This document shows, one piece after another, positions 7,434 to 15,652 of a stretch of DNA of 40,897 bases. The stretch lies in the NCBI GenBank assembly GCA_025965875.1, contig JAOPWD010000334.1, forward strand, positions 1-40,897, written 5' to 3'. The notes under the pieces were generated by a model that was given only the letters and a program-made list of their open reading frames with translations, did not search any database and was not told the origin of the DNA. A program made the translations under genes and the position numbers. How positions within the stretch are numbered: position 1 is the stretch's first letter; every line of letters begins with the position of its first letter. The stretch is from Pseudonocardiales bacterium. Lineage in GTDB: Bacteria > Actinomycetota > Actinomycetes > Mycobacteriales > Jatrophihabitantaceae.

Positions 7434-9059
7434 CTAGGTCCGCCCGCCGAACTCGGGGGCGATCTCGCGTTCGGCGGCGACCGGTTCGCCGATCGTCATC
7501 TTGGGACCGGTGAACCATTTCTTCGCCGACAGGTGCCACCCGATCCACAGCAGGAGCAACATGACGCCGAGCACGATCGGCGTGTAGTTGACGAACTTCA
7601 AATTGGCCCAGCCGAACCCTGGGTACCAAGGCGCCCCGAGCGTCGACGTGGGCATCAGCGCGATGAACGAGGTGATCGCGATCTCGGCCACGGCGACAAG
7701 GCACATCCACTTGTACTTCTTGCCCAGGGTCCAGGCACCGGGGGTGAAGCTGTCCCCGGCCTTCCACCGAAGGAAGATCGGGATGGCGAAGGCCACGTAC
7801 AGACCGACCACTCCGATCGACACCACGGCGAAGAAGGCAACCGGCGACGGTACTAGTTCGTTGCCGACTGGAATGTCTACCTTCACGATTGCCGGCAGGG
7901 TGATCAGGACCGCCACCACGACAGACAAGACAACGCCGTAAACGGGGACCCGGTTCTTGTTGAGCTTCGACCAGTACCGCGACCCAGGCACCGCGCCGTC
8001 GCGGCTGAAGGCGAACAGCATTCGAGTCGTACTGGTCATGCAGGCCACGGTGCAGAAGAACTGCCCCACGGTGGCAACGGCCAGGACCAAACTCGCCCAG
8101 TTCACCGTCAGCGCCTGGGTGAAGATGATGGCAACGCTGCCGCCGGTGAAACCGCCGCCGCCGGCCGAGACGGCGCCCTCGTCCTGCACCGCGAACAGGA
8201 ACGCGAGCAGCAGGATCCAACCGCCGATCGCGGAGTAGAAGATCGAACGCCAGATCCCCTTGGCCGCCGAGTTCGCCGCCGAGTGGGTCTCCTCCGACAG
8301 GTGCGCCGACGCGTCATAGCCGGTGATCGTGTACTGGGTCAGGATGACCGACAACGGGACCACGCCGAGGAAGAACGCGATGCCGCCGGTGTGGCCGCCG
8401 AAGAAACCGGTGTTGTTCACCGTATGGGTGAACACCGCCGAGGCGCTCGCGTGGTGATTGGGCGCGATGAGCAGGATGGCCACGATGATGCTGGCGCCGG
8501 CCACGTGCCACCACACCGAGATGTTGTTGAGTACAGCGAGCAGGTGGCTGGAGAAGATGTTGACCAACGCCACCAAGATCAAGACGATCACGAAGATGAT
8601 GAAGACGCGAGTAAGGCTGTAACCCGCTGCCCATGACTTGCTGTAGATGTCCAAGGTGAGGTCGAAGAACGTGGCGCAGCCGTAGGCGACTGACGCATCG
8701 ATGGCGAGGAGCCCGATCAGGTTCAGCCACCCCGTGTAATAGCCCGCCTTCGCGCCGGCCAGTTTCGAGGCCCACCAGTAGATGCCGCCCGAGGTCGGAA
8801 ACGCCGACACCAACTCGGACATGCACAAGCCGATGATGAGGATGAAGATCGAGACGATGGGCCAGCCCCAGGCGATCGCCATCGGGCCGCCGTTGTTCCA
8901 GCCCACGCCGAACGTGGTGAAGCAGCCGGCCAGGATCGAGATGATCGAGAACGAGATCGCGAAGTTCGAGAAGCCGGACCAGGATCGGTTCAACTCCTGC
9001 TTGTAACCCATTTCGGCGAGACGTTGCTCGTCGGCGTCGAGTATCACGGCTTCAGGCAC
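7434..9059 (-). CDS. APC-superfamily amino acid/amine permease
   Basis: A 541-residue polytopic membrane protein with about 12 hydrophobic segments. The N terminus (ADEQRLAEMGYKQELNRSWSGFSNFAISFSI) and the following FPTSGGIYWW are hallmarks of the amino acid-choline transporter group of the APC superfamily, which takes up GABA, choline, ethanolamine or amino acids. The TITGYDASAHLSEET region is also typical. The GTG start is preceded by GAGGGAG at good spacing. It lies 18 bp downstream of the kinase-like gene and is probably co-transcribed with it. Beside a gamma-glutamylation cluster and an FAD/GcvT dehydrogenase, an amine such as ethanolamine, choline or a polyamine is the likeliest substrate (inferred from context). 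Confidence 0.92.
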   Translation of the reverse strand: MPEAVILDADEQRLAEMGYKQELNRSWSGFSNFAISFSIISILAGCFTTFGVGWNNGGPMAIAWGWPIVSIFILIIGLCMSELVSAFPTSGGIYWWASKLAGAKAGYYTGWLNLIGLLAIDASVAYGCATFFDLTLDIYSKSWAAGYSLTRVFIIFVIVLILVALVNIFSSHLLAVLNNISVWWHVAGASIIVAILLIAPNHHASASAVFTHTVNNTGFFGGHTGGIAFFLGVVPLSVILTQYTITGYDASAHLSEETHSAANSAAKGIWRSIFYSAIGGWILLLAFLFAVQDEGAVSAGGGGFTGGSVAIIFTQALTVNWASLVLAVATVGQFFCTVACMTSTTRMLFAFSRDGAVPGSRYWSKLNKNRVPVYGVVLSVVVAVLITLPAIVKVDIPVGNELVPSPVAFFAVVSIGVVGLYVAFAIPIFLRWKAGDSFTPGAWTLGKKYKWMCLVAVAEIAITSFIALMPTSTLGAPWYPGFGWANLKFVNYTPIVLGVMLLLLWIGWHLSAKKWFTGPKMTIGEPVAAEREIAPEFGGRT

Positions 9060-9077
9060 TGTGTTGCTCCCTCGGGG

Positions 9078-10061
9078 TTAGTCCGGTTGCTGAACCTCGT
9101 CGATCAAACGGGAAAACTCCGGGCCGTCGAACTCGGCGACCGCCCGCTCGTACTTCTCCAGGCCCCAGGACCAGAAGTCGAACTCGACCTCGCTGACCGC
9201 GTCCTGGATCGAGGCCCAGAGCGTCCAGCCGTACTTCGACATCAGCGCGAGCAACCGCGCGCGGGCCAGCTTGGCGGGCGACGCGTAGCCGTAGTAGCCG
9301 CTGACGAGCTCCTCGAGCCGATCCACGCCCAGGTTCGACTCGCTCCAGATGTTGCCGAGTTCGAAGCACGGGTCGTTGTTGCCGGCGTATTCGTAGTCGA
9401 TGAACCAGATCTGCTTGCCGTCGTCCATGATGTTGGCGGCCAGCAGGTCGTTGTGGCAGGGCACTGTGCCCGCGGCGCGTACTTCGAGCGCAGCGCGGAT
9501 GATCTCCACGCGCGGCTGGAACGACAGATACCGCTCCGGCAGCCGGAAGCGGCGTTCGGTGACGACCGCCAGATATCCGCGCTGGATCGCGAACATGTCG
9601 AAGTCGTTGGCGAAGCGGGGCCCGTTGTGCAGGCGCACACACGTCGCGGCCACCCTGGCCAACTGTGCGCTGTCGTCCAGGTCGGCCGGCTCGAAGGTCC
9701 TACCGTTGATCCATTCAACAATCGCCACGCCCTCGGCCGGTTCGCAGGCGATCACGCGTGGACCTACGCCGGCCTGGGCCGCTGCTTTCGCGTTGTGGCA
9801 TTCCGCGCTCCGGTCTATCGCCAACAAGTCACTCTTGCCCGACGAGAGCCGGGCGACGACGGTCCGCCCGGACGACGGCGAGACCTTGTAGATCCGGTTG
9901 GTCAGGCCACCGGGAACTCGTTCGACGTACCTCGACAGTCCCCGAAATTCCGACATTCGGTCCATCGCAGCGTCAAGGACGTCGCGATCGGACCGATCAT
10001 GGACGAGCCGATCGGGGCGGATGACCGTGGTCGCAGTCCCCGTCCGCTGAGCAGTCAACAC
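9078..10061 (-). CDS. Choline/ethanolamine kinase-like phosphotransferase
   Basis: A 327-residue protein of the APH/choline kinase fold. It has the N-lobe loop GGLTN (51-55), the Brenner motif CHNDLLAANIM (H203, D205, N210) and the second metal motif WFIDYEYAGNNDPCFELGN (D222), the last characteristic of choline/ethanolamine kinases. It probably phosphorylates an amino-alcohol or related small amine in the cytosol using ATP. GTG 10061 or TTG 10058 is the start; AGGAGG sits two or five bases upstream respectively, so TTG has the better spacing. It leads the two-gene operon with the permease and is divergent from the FAD/GcvT gene. Aminoglycoside phosphotransferase is a less likely alternative because of the FELGN motif. 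Confidence 0.88.
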   Translation of the reverse strand: MLTAQRTGTATTVIRPDRLVHDRSDRDVLDAAMDRMSEFRGLSRYVERVPGGLTNRIYKVSPSSGRTVVARLSSGKSDLLAIDRSAECHNAKAAAQAGVGPRVIACEPAEGVAIVEWINGRTFEPADLDDSAQLARVAATCVRLHNGPRFANDFDMFAIQRGYLAVVTERRFRLPERYLSFQPRVEIIRAALEVRAAGTVPCHNDLLAANIMDDGKQIWFIDYEYAGNNDPCFELGNIWSESNLGVDRLEELVSGYYGYASPAKLARARLLALMSKYGWTLWASIQDAVSEVEFDFWSWGLEKYERAVAEFDGPEFSRLIDEVQQPD

Positions 10062-10148
10062 GTCCTCCTCCCGGCCCTCGACCGGCGGTCAACCGTTGGT
10101 CGAGGAACGGAGTGCAGTGTCGGGATCGTAGGCCCGCCGGGCGTTAAC

Positions 10149-10165
10149 GGTCTAGCCCCCAGACC
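10149..10165. promoter_or_regulatory. Inverted repeat GGTCT-N7-AGACC in the divergent amine promoter region
   Basis: GGTCT (10149-10153) and AGACC (10161-10165) flank AGCCCCC in the 159-bp space between the kinase gene and the FAD/GcvT gene. GGTC/GACC half-sites are common in FadR-type GntR operators, and a FadR-type gene lies 3.3 kb downstream. The spacing is longer than the classic operator, so the assignment is tentative. Confidence 0.35.
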
Positions 10166-10220
10166 TTTTGTCCTGTGTCGCGCTTGTCGCGGGTCCGGTG
10201 CCCCAGCAAGATGAGCAGGC

Positions 10221-12686
10221 GTGGCTACCGACCGGGATATTCCGTCCTCCGCGCGGATCGTGGTGATCGGCGGGGGAGTCGGCGGAGCCAGCGTCGCCTA
10301 CCACCTGGCCGAGCTGGGCGAGTCCGACGTCGTGCTGGTCGAACGGTCCGAACTGACCAGCGGGTCGACGTTCCATTCCGCGGGCTTGGTCGGGCAACTG
10401 CGGGCCGACCCGACGCTGACCCGCATGAATATGTATTCCGTAGAGCTCTATCGCCGCCTGCAACAGAGCGAGTTCCAGCTCGGCTGGACCGAGAGCGGCG
10501 GCATCAAGCTGGCGTCGAGCCCCGAGCGGTTGGCGGAGATCCGGCACCAGGTCAGTTGGGCGCGCACATACGACCTGCCGCTGCACGAGATCTCCGCCGC
10601 CGAGGCCAAGGACCTGTTCCCGCTCATCGACACCGAGGGCGTACTGGGTGCGGCCTACCTGGCCTCGGACGGCTATCTCGACCCGTCGCAGCTCTGCTAC
10701 GCGCTGGCCAACATGGCGCGAGCGGCCGGGGTCCGCATTGTCGAGCGCACTCGCGTCTCGGGCATCGGCGTTCGCGACGCTCGGGTGCACTCGGTGCGCA
10801 CCGACCGCGGCGACATCGACTGCGAGGTCGTCGTCAACTGCGGTGGCATGTTCGCCGCCGAGATTGGTCGGTTGGCCGGGGTGCGTGTCCCCGTGGTGCC
10901 GATGTCGCACCAGTACGTGATCACCGAGCCGTTCCTCGCGCGCACCGACGAGCCGATGCCGACGCTGCGCGATCCGGATCTGCTCGTCTACTTCCGGCAG
11001 GAGGTCGATGGGCTGGTCATGGGCGGCTACGAACGCAACCCGGCACCGTGGACCGCGACCGCGGATGCCTACGACGCCATCCCCGCCGATTTCAACGGTC
11101 GGCTGCTGGCCGAGGACTGGACGCGGATGGAGGAGATCGCGCAGAACGCCGTGCGGCGGGTGCCTGCGATGGGAACCGTCGGCGTCCGAAAGGTGATCAA
11201 CGGGCCCGAGGCATTCACCCCGGACAACGAGTTCTGCCTGGGCGAGACAGACGTCGCGGGCTTGTTCGTCGCGGCCGGCTTCTGCGCGCACGGCATCGCC
11301 GGCGCAGGCGGTATCGGCCGGGTGATGGCGGAGTGGATCGTGGCCGGCGAGCCGAGCTTCGACGTGTGGCACATGGACATCAACCGGTTCGGCCGGCAGT
11401 ACCGCTCGCCCAGCTACACCCTCAAGCGCACCGTCGAGACCTATCAGCGCTACTACGACATCCCCTATCCCGGCGTGCAGCGTGACGCGGGGCGACCGCT
11501 GCGGGTCTCGCCGGTGTACGGCTGGCACGCCGGCCATGGCGCCGTGTTCGGCGAGAAGGCGGGCTGGGAACGCGTCGACTGGTACGAGAGCAACGCGGAC
11601 CGCGCAGACGAGGCGCTACGCCCGCGAGGTTGGGCCGGGCGGTACTGGTCGCCGGCCATCGCAGCGGAGCACCGCGGCACTCGCGCGGCAGCCGGACTGT
11701 TCGACGAGTCGTCGTTCGCCAAGATCGAGGTGAGCGGTCCGGACGCTGCGAGCCTGCTCGACTGGGTGTGCGACAACACCGTCGCGCGCGACGTCGGGGC
11801 GATCACCTACACGCAGGCGCTGAATCACCGCGGCGGCATCGAGGCCGACTTCACCGTGACTCGCACTGCAGCCGATGTGTTCCTGATCGTCACCGGCACC
11901 GCGTTCGGGTCGCACGACATGGCCTGGCTGCGCAAGCAGGCGCGACGCCGTGGGGCGCAGGTGCGTATCGCTGACGTGACGGGCCAGTTCGCCTGCTTCG
12001 CGCTATGGGGTCCGCGCTCGCGAGAGATCCTCAGCGGCCTCACGCCGGCGGACCTGAGCAACGCGGCCTTCCCGTTCATGACCGCGCAGGAGTTCACCGT
12101 GGGCGACGTGTCGGTGCGCGCCTTGCGGGTCACGTTCGTGGGGGAGTTGGGCTGGGAACTCTATGCGTCCAGCGAATACGGCGCCGCGCTGTGGTCGACC
12201 GTTTGGGCGGCGGGCCAAGGCGCTGGGCTGGTCGCCGGCGGCTACCGGGCGATCGAGAGCATGCGGCTGGAGAAGGGCTACCGGGTCTGGGGAAGCGACA
12301 TCACGCCAGAGACCAACCCGTACGAAGCTGGCCTCGGTTTCGCCGTGAAGCTGGACAAGCCCGGCGGGTTCGAGGGTCGCGACGCGCTGCGGGAGGTGAA
12401 GCAGAACGGTCCGGTCCGGCGGCTGCGCGCGCTGGTGCTCGACGACCCGCGTGCGGTCGTTCTCGGCAGCGAGCCGGTCCGGGTGGGTGATCGGGTGGTC
12501 GGGCGAGTGACCTCCGGTGGCCAGGGCTACACCGCGGGGGCGTCGATCGCGTTCGCCTATCTCCCGGTGGAGTCCGCGACACCGGGCACTGCTGTTGAAG
12601 TGGATCTCTTCGGCGAGTGGGTGGACGCGGTCGTGGCCCGCGAGCCCTTGTTCGCCCCGGCCGGCGACCGCGTCCACGGGCGCTAA
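10221..12686 (+). CDS. FAD-dependent dimethylglycine/sarcosine dehydrogenase-like protein with GcvT domain
   Basis: An 821-residue two-module enzyme. Residues ~12-400 form a DAO-type FAD domain with the dinucleotide motif VVIGGGVGGASVAYHL (13-28) and FHSAGLVGQL (51-60); H52 is the position that carries covalent FAD in dimethylglycine and sarcosine dehydrogenases. Residues ~470-815 are an aminomethyltransferase (GcvT) domain, with NHRGGIEADFTV, FVGELGWELYAS and EKGYRVWGSDITPETNPYEAGL. Such enzymes oxidatively demethylate N-methylated glycines and pass the one-carbon unit to tetrahydrofolate. The GTG start has no clear Shine-Dalgarno. It is divergent from the kinase/permease operon and precedes the gamma-glutamyl cluster, suggesting use of choline-, betaine- or N-methylamine-derived compounds. 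The exact substrate is not determined. Confidence 0.9.
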   Translation: MATDRDIPSSARIVVIGGGVGGASVAYHLAELGESDVVLVERSELTSGSTFHSAGLVGQLRADPTLTRMNMYSVELYRRLQQSEFQLGWTESGGIKLASSPERLAEIRHQVSWARTYDLPLHEISAAEAKDLFPLIDTEGVLGAAYLASDGYLDPSQLCYALANMARAAGVRIVERTRVSGIGVRDARVHSVRTDRGDIDCEVVVNCGGMFAAEIGRLAGVRVPVVPMSHQYVITEPFLARTDEPMPTLRDPDLLVYFRQEVDGLVMGGYERNPAPWTATADAYDAIPADFNGRLLAEDWTRMEEIAQNAVRRVPAMGTVGVRKVINGPEAFTPDNEFCLGETDVAGLFVAAGFCAHGIAGAGGIGRVMAEWIVAGEPSFDVWHMDINRFGRQYRSPSYTLKRTVETYQRYYDIPYPGVQRDAGRPLRVSPVYGWHAGHGAVFGEKAGWERVDWYESNADRADEALRPRGWAGRYWSPAIAAEHRGTRAAAGLFDESSFAKIEVSGPDAASLLDWVCDNTVARDVGAITYTQALNHRGGIEADFTVTRTAADVFLIVTGTAFGSHDMAWLRKQARRRGAQVRIADVTGQFACFALWGPRSREILSGLTPADLSNAAFPFMTAQEFTVGDVSVRALRVTFVGELGWELYASSEYGAALWSTVWAAGQGAGLVAGGYRAIESMRLEKGYRVWGSDITPETNPYEAGLGFAVKLDKPGGFEGRDALREVKQNGPVRRLRALVLDDPRAVVLGSEPVRVGDRVVGRVTSGGQGYTAGASIAFAYLPVESATPGTAVEVDLFGEWVDAVVAREPLFAPAGDRVHGR

Positions 12687-12724
12687 GGTCCAGGTCAGAA
12701 CTGCCCGACATGGGCCATCGGACG

Positions 12725-12739
12725 TACCATTCCGCCGTG
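12725..12739 (+). promoter_or_regulatory. -10 TACCAT and leaderless GTG
   Basis: TACCAT (12725-12730) matches TANNNT and is followed by six bases and then GTG 12737. No Shine-Dalgarno precedes the GTG. This favours the GTG over the in-frame upstream starts, which lie inside the preceding gene or the short gap. Confidence 0.5.
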
Positions 12740-13489
12740 GACGCGATGCAGCTACCGCCCCGTATCGGCCTGACCACATACCGCGAGCCGGCGGTATGGG
12801 GTGTCTGGTCCGAGACCGCGGACCTGCTGCCGGTCCATTACGCGGACGGCGTCACCGCCGCGGGCGGGGTCGCAATGCTGCTGCCGCCCGCCCCACGCGC
12901 GGACCCCGAGACGGCCGCGACGGCCGCGTTGGACGGACTGCACGGCCTCGCCCTGGCCGGCGGCGCCGATGTCGACCCGGACCGCTATCGCGCGGTGCGT
13001 GACGCCCGGACCGGGCCGGCCCGCCCCGACCGCGACGCGTGGGAACTCACGCTGACCCGAGCAGCGCTGGACCGCGGCCTGCCGGTGCTCGCGATCTGCC
13101 GGGGCATGCAGGTGCTCAACGTGGCACTGGGCGGTGACCTGGTGCAGCATCTGCCCGACGTCGCCGGGCACCACGGGCACCTGCCAGTGGTGGGACAGCA
13201 CGGCCGGCACGACGTGCGACTCGTCCGCGAGAGCCGGGTGGGCGCCCTCCTCGGCGACTGCGCCGTGGTGGCGACGTATCACCACCAGGCCGTCGACCGA
13301 CTCGGCTCCGGACTCGTCGCCACCGGGTGGGCCGGCGACGGGACGGTCGAAGCGCTCGAGCACACCGGCCCGGCCTGGGTCGTCGGTGTCCAGTGGCACC
13401 CGGAGGTACACGACGGCGCGGCGCTGTTCGCCGGCTTCGTCCAGGCCTGCGCCCGCTACCGAGCCGGCGTGGCTGTGGTGAGTGTCTGA
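12737..13489 (+). CDS. puuD: Gamma-glutamyl-gamma-aminobutyrate hydrolase-like class I amidotransferase (peptidase C26)
   Basis: A 250-residue class I glutamine amidotransferase-fold hydrolase. The catalytic triad is visible: nucleophile C121 in LAICRGMQVLN, and H221 and E223 in VQWHPEV. ALAGGADVDP (72-81) is typical of the PuuD family, which cleaves gamma-glutamyl amides to release glutamate. It would act last in a gamma-glutamylated amine pathway whose first step is the downstream GlnA-like ligase. GTG 12737 is chosen for the leaderless -10; ATG 12746 is an alternative. The stop overlaps the next start as TGATG. It resembles M. tuberculosis Rv2859c (from memory). Confidence 0.9.
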   Translation: MDAMQLPPRIGLTTYREPAVWGVWSETADLLPVHYADGVTAAGGVAMLLPPAPRADPETAATAALDGLHGLALAGGADVDPDRYRAVRDARTGPARPDRDAWELTLTRAALDRGLPVLAICRGMQVLNVALGGDLVQHLPDVAGHHGHLPVVGQHGRHDVRLVRESRVGALLGDCAVVATYHHQAVDRLGSGLVATGWAGDGTVEALEHTGPAWVVGVQWHPEVHDGAALFAGFVQACARYRAGVAVVSV

Positions 13490-14220
13490 TGACGTCGGGC
13501 AACGTCGAGGCGCTGTGGGCGCGCACCCTCTTCTCGCCCGTCCCTGCGCGCAACGCGTTCGAGGTCACGGTGGAGCGACTCGCGCAGAGCATCCGCCTCG
13601 GCGTGCTGGTCGACGGCGAACAGTTGCCGCCCGAGCGCGAACTGGCCGAGCGGTTCGGCGTGAGCCGGGTGACCCTGCGCGAGGCGATCAAGACATTGCG
13701 TGACGTGGGGCTCGTCGAGTCGCGGCGTGGCCGCGGCGGCGGGACGTTCATCGTCTCGCCCAAGGTGCAGCGGCCGCGGCCACCAGATCAGATCAGCCGC
13801 TCGCTCGGGCATTCCCTCGAGGACGCGCTGGCCCTGCGTCGGGTGGTCGAGCCGGGCGCCGCGTCGCTGGCGGCGACCCGCACGCTCACCGCCGCCGATC
13901 GGGCCAGCCTGCACTATTACCTGGCTGCGGCGACGGACTGCAAGCCGGGCAGCCGCCGGCTGGCCGACTCGCGGCTGCACCTGGCCGTCGCGGCGCTGGG
14001 CGGCAGCGCCTCGGTGACCGCAGTCGTCGCCGACGTGCAGATGCGCCTGGACGAACTGCTGCGCGCGATCCCGGTGATCGCCGCGAACATCGCCCACTCC
14101 AACCTGCAGCATGCGGCGATCGTCGATGCCATCCTGGCCGGGCAGGCCGACCGGGCCCGGTCCGAGATGGAGGAGCATGTGGACGGGACCGCAGCGCTGC
14201 TGCGCGGTCTGCTGAGCTGA
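13489..14220 (+). CDS. FadR-subfamily GntR transcriptional regulator
   Basis: A 243-residue regulator. The N-terminal winged helix has GEQLPPERELAERFGVSRVTLREAIKTLRDVGLVESRRGRGGGTFI in several recognisable blocks. The all-helical FCD effector domain (about 100-240) contains the metal or ligand histidine region LHLAVAALGG and ends with EMEEHVDG. It begins inside the stop codon of the amidohydrolase (TGATG) and precedes the ligase gene, so it almost certainly controls this amine cluster. The open frame extends upstream to 13327, but that part overlaps the amidohydrolase. Candidate targets are the repeats at 10149-10165 and 14251-14273. Effector unknown; a gamma-glutamyl amine or the amine itself is plausible. 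Confidence 0.92.
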   Translation: MTSGNVEALWARTLFSPVPARNAFEVTVERLAQSIRLGVLVDGEQLPPERELAERFGVSRVTLREAIKTLRDVGLVESRRGRGGGTFIVSPKVQRPRPPDQISRSLGHSLEDALALRRVVEPGAASLAATRTLTAADRASLHYYLAAATDCKPGSRRLADSRLHLAVAALGGSASVTAVVADVQMRLDELLRAIPVIAANIAHSNLQHAAIVDAILAGQADRARSEMEEHVDGTAALLRGLLS

Positions 14221-14250
14221 CTACGTCCGGCCTTTCCGCGGGCCACGCGA

Positions 14251-14289
14251 GAAGGTATGTTCGTCGAACCTTCACGTGAGAGGTGTCGT
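14251..14289 (+). promoter_or_regulatory. Internal promoter, inverted repeat and Shine-Dalgarno of the glnA4-like gene
   Basis: GAAGGT (14251-14256) and ACCTTC (14268-14273) form a perfect inverted repeat with an 11-base spacer. The -10-like TATGTT (14256-14261) lies within it, and GAGAGG (14278-14283) is six bases before ATG 14290. The layout suggests a repressor site over a separate promoter for the ligase gene. Confidence 0.45.
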
Positions 14290-15648
14290 ATGGCCGGCCC
14301 GTCGATGAGCGTCGAAGAACTGCGTGTGCACGTGTCAGCCGACGAGATCGACACGGTCATCGTCGCGATCACCGACATGCAGGGCCGGCTGCAGGGCAAA
14401 CGGATCGACGCGACCCACTTCCTGAACGACGTGCTGGAGCACGGCACCGAGGGCTGCAACTACCTGCTCGCCGTCGACGTCGAGATGAACACCGTCGACG
14501 GCTACAGCATCTCGTCGTGGGAGCGCGGCTATGGCGACTTCGTCATGTCACCGGATCTCGCGACGCTGCGCCGCGTCCCGTGGCAGCCCGGGACCGCCAT
14601 GGTGCTGGCCGACGTGCTGTGGCTCGATGGCTCTCCGGTGGTGGAGTCGCCTCGCCAGATCCTGCAGGCCCAGCTGGATCGGCTGGCCGCTCGTGGCTGG
14701 ACGGCATTTGTCGGCACCGAGCTCGAATTCATCCTGTTCGACGACAGCTACGAGCGGGCGTGGGAGAAGCACTACGCCGAGCTGAGGCCGTCGAACCAGT
14801 ACAACGTCGACTACTCGATCCTCGGCACCAGCCGGGTCGAGCCGCTGCTGCGCACTATCAGGCTGGGCATGCGCGGTGCCGGCATGCAGGTGGAGTCGGT
14901 CAAGGGCGAATGCAACCCCGGGCAGCACGAGATCGCGTTCAAGTACACCGACGCCCTGCGGACTTGCGACAACCACGTGATCTACAAGAACGGCGCCAAG
15001 GAGATCGCGGCCCAGGCCGGCTCGTCGCTGACCTTCATGGCCAAGTACAACGAGCACGAGGGCAACTCCTGCCACGTCCACCTATCCCTACGGACCGCCG
15101 ACGGTGAGCCGGTGTTCGCGGGCGACCGGCCCGGTGGCGTGTCGGACGTCTTCGAGCAGTTCGTGGCCGGCCAGCTCGCGGCCCTGCGTGAGTTGACCTA
15201 CTGCTTCGCCCCGAACATCAACTCGTACAAGCGTTATCAGCCCGGATCGTTCGCGCCCACGGCGGTGATGTGGGGCGTCGACAACCGCACCTGCGCGATC
15301 CGCGTGGTCGGGCACGGGCCGAGCCTGCGCTTCGAGAACCGGGTGCCCGGCGGCGACGTCAACCCGTATCTGGCCGTCGCGGCGATGATCGCGGCCGGCC
15401 TGCACGGCGTCGACAACGGTCTCGCCCCCGAGGCGGCGTTCGGCGGCAACGCCTATGCCAGCGACGCGCCGCGCGTGCCGGCGACGCTGCGTGAGGCGGC
15501 GGGGCTGTGGCAGGACAGCACGATTGCGCGCGCCGCGTTCGGCGACGCGGTCGTGGATCACTATGCCAACACGGCCAAGGTGGAGCTCACCGCGTTCGAC
15601 GCGGCCGTCACCGACTGGGAACGCGTCCGCAACTTCGAGCGGATGTAG
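14290..15648 (+). CDS. glnA4: Glutamine synthetase-like gamma-glutamylamine synthetase (GlnA4 type)
   Basis: A 452-residue protein of the glutamine synthetase type I fold. It has GTELEFILF (~142), NPGQHEIAFKY (~210), HEGNSCHVHLSL (~257), NSYKRYQPGSFAPTAVMWG and ENRVPGGDVNPYLAVAAM (~350). These cover the metal, ATP and glutamate sites. The GGDVNPYL block differs from true GlnA (usually PD-x-x-x-NPYL). Such proteins attach glutamate to polyamines or monoamines; Streptomyces GlnA4 makes gamma-glutamylethanolamide. The neighbours (PuuD-like hydrolase, FadR regulator, aldehyde dehydrogenase, SDR) match the gene content around M. tuberculosis glnA4 (Rv2857c-Rv2860c, from memory). ATG 14290 is preferred over ATG 14257 because GAGAGG lies six bases upstream. 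The amine substrate is inferred, not shown. Confidence 0.88.
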   Translation: MAGPSMSVEELRVHVSADEIDTVIVAITDMQGRLQGKRIDATHFLNDVLEHGTEGCNYLLAVDVEMNTVDGYSISSWERGYGDFVMSPDLATLRRVPWQPGTAMVLADVLWLDGSPVVESPRQILQAQLDRLAARGWTAFVGTELEFILFDDSYERAWEKHYAELRPSNQYNVDYSILGTSRVEPLLRTIRLGMRGAGMQVESVKGECNPGQHEIAFKYTDALRTCDNHVIYKNGAKEIAAQAGSSLTFMAKYNEHEGNSCHVHLSLRTADGEPVFAGDRPGGVSDVFEQFVAGQLAALRELTYCFAPNINSYKRYQPGSFAPTAVMWGVDNRTCAIRVVGHGPSLRFENRVPGGDVNPYLAVAAMIAAGLHGVDNGLAPEAAFGGNAYASDAPRVPATLREAAGLWQDSTIARAAFGDAVVDHYANTAKVELTAFDAAVTDWERVRNFERM

Positions 15649-15652
15649 CCGG

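Noticed and set aside
10152-11537. 461-codon minus-strand frame opposite the FAD/GcvT gene
   Set aside because: No recognisable domain and overlaps a well-supported gene throughout.
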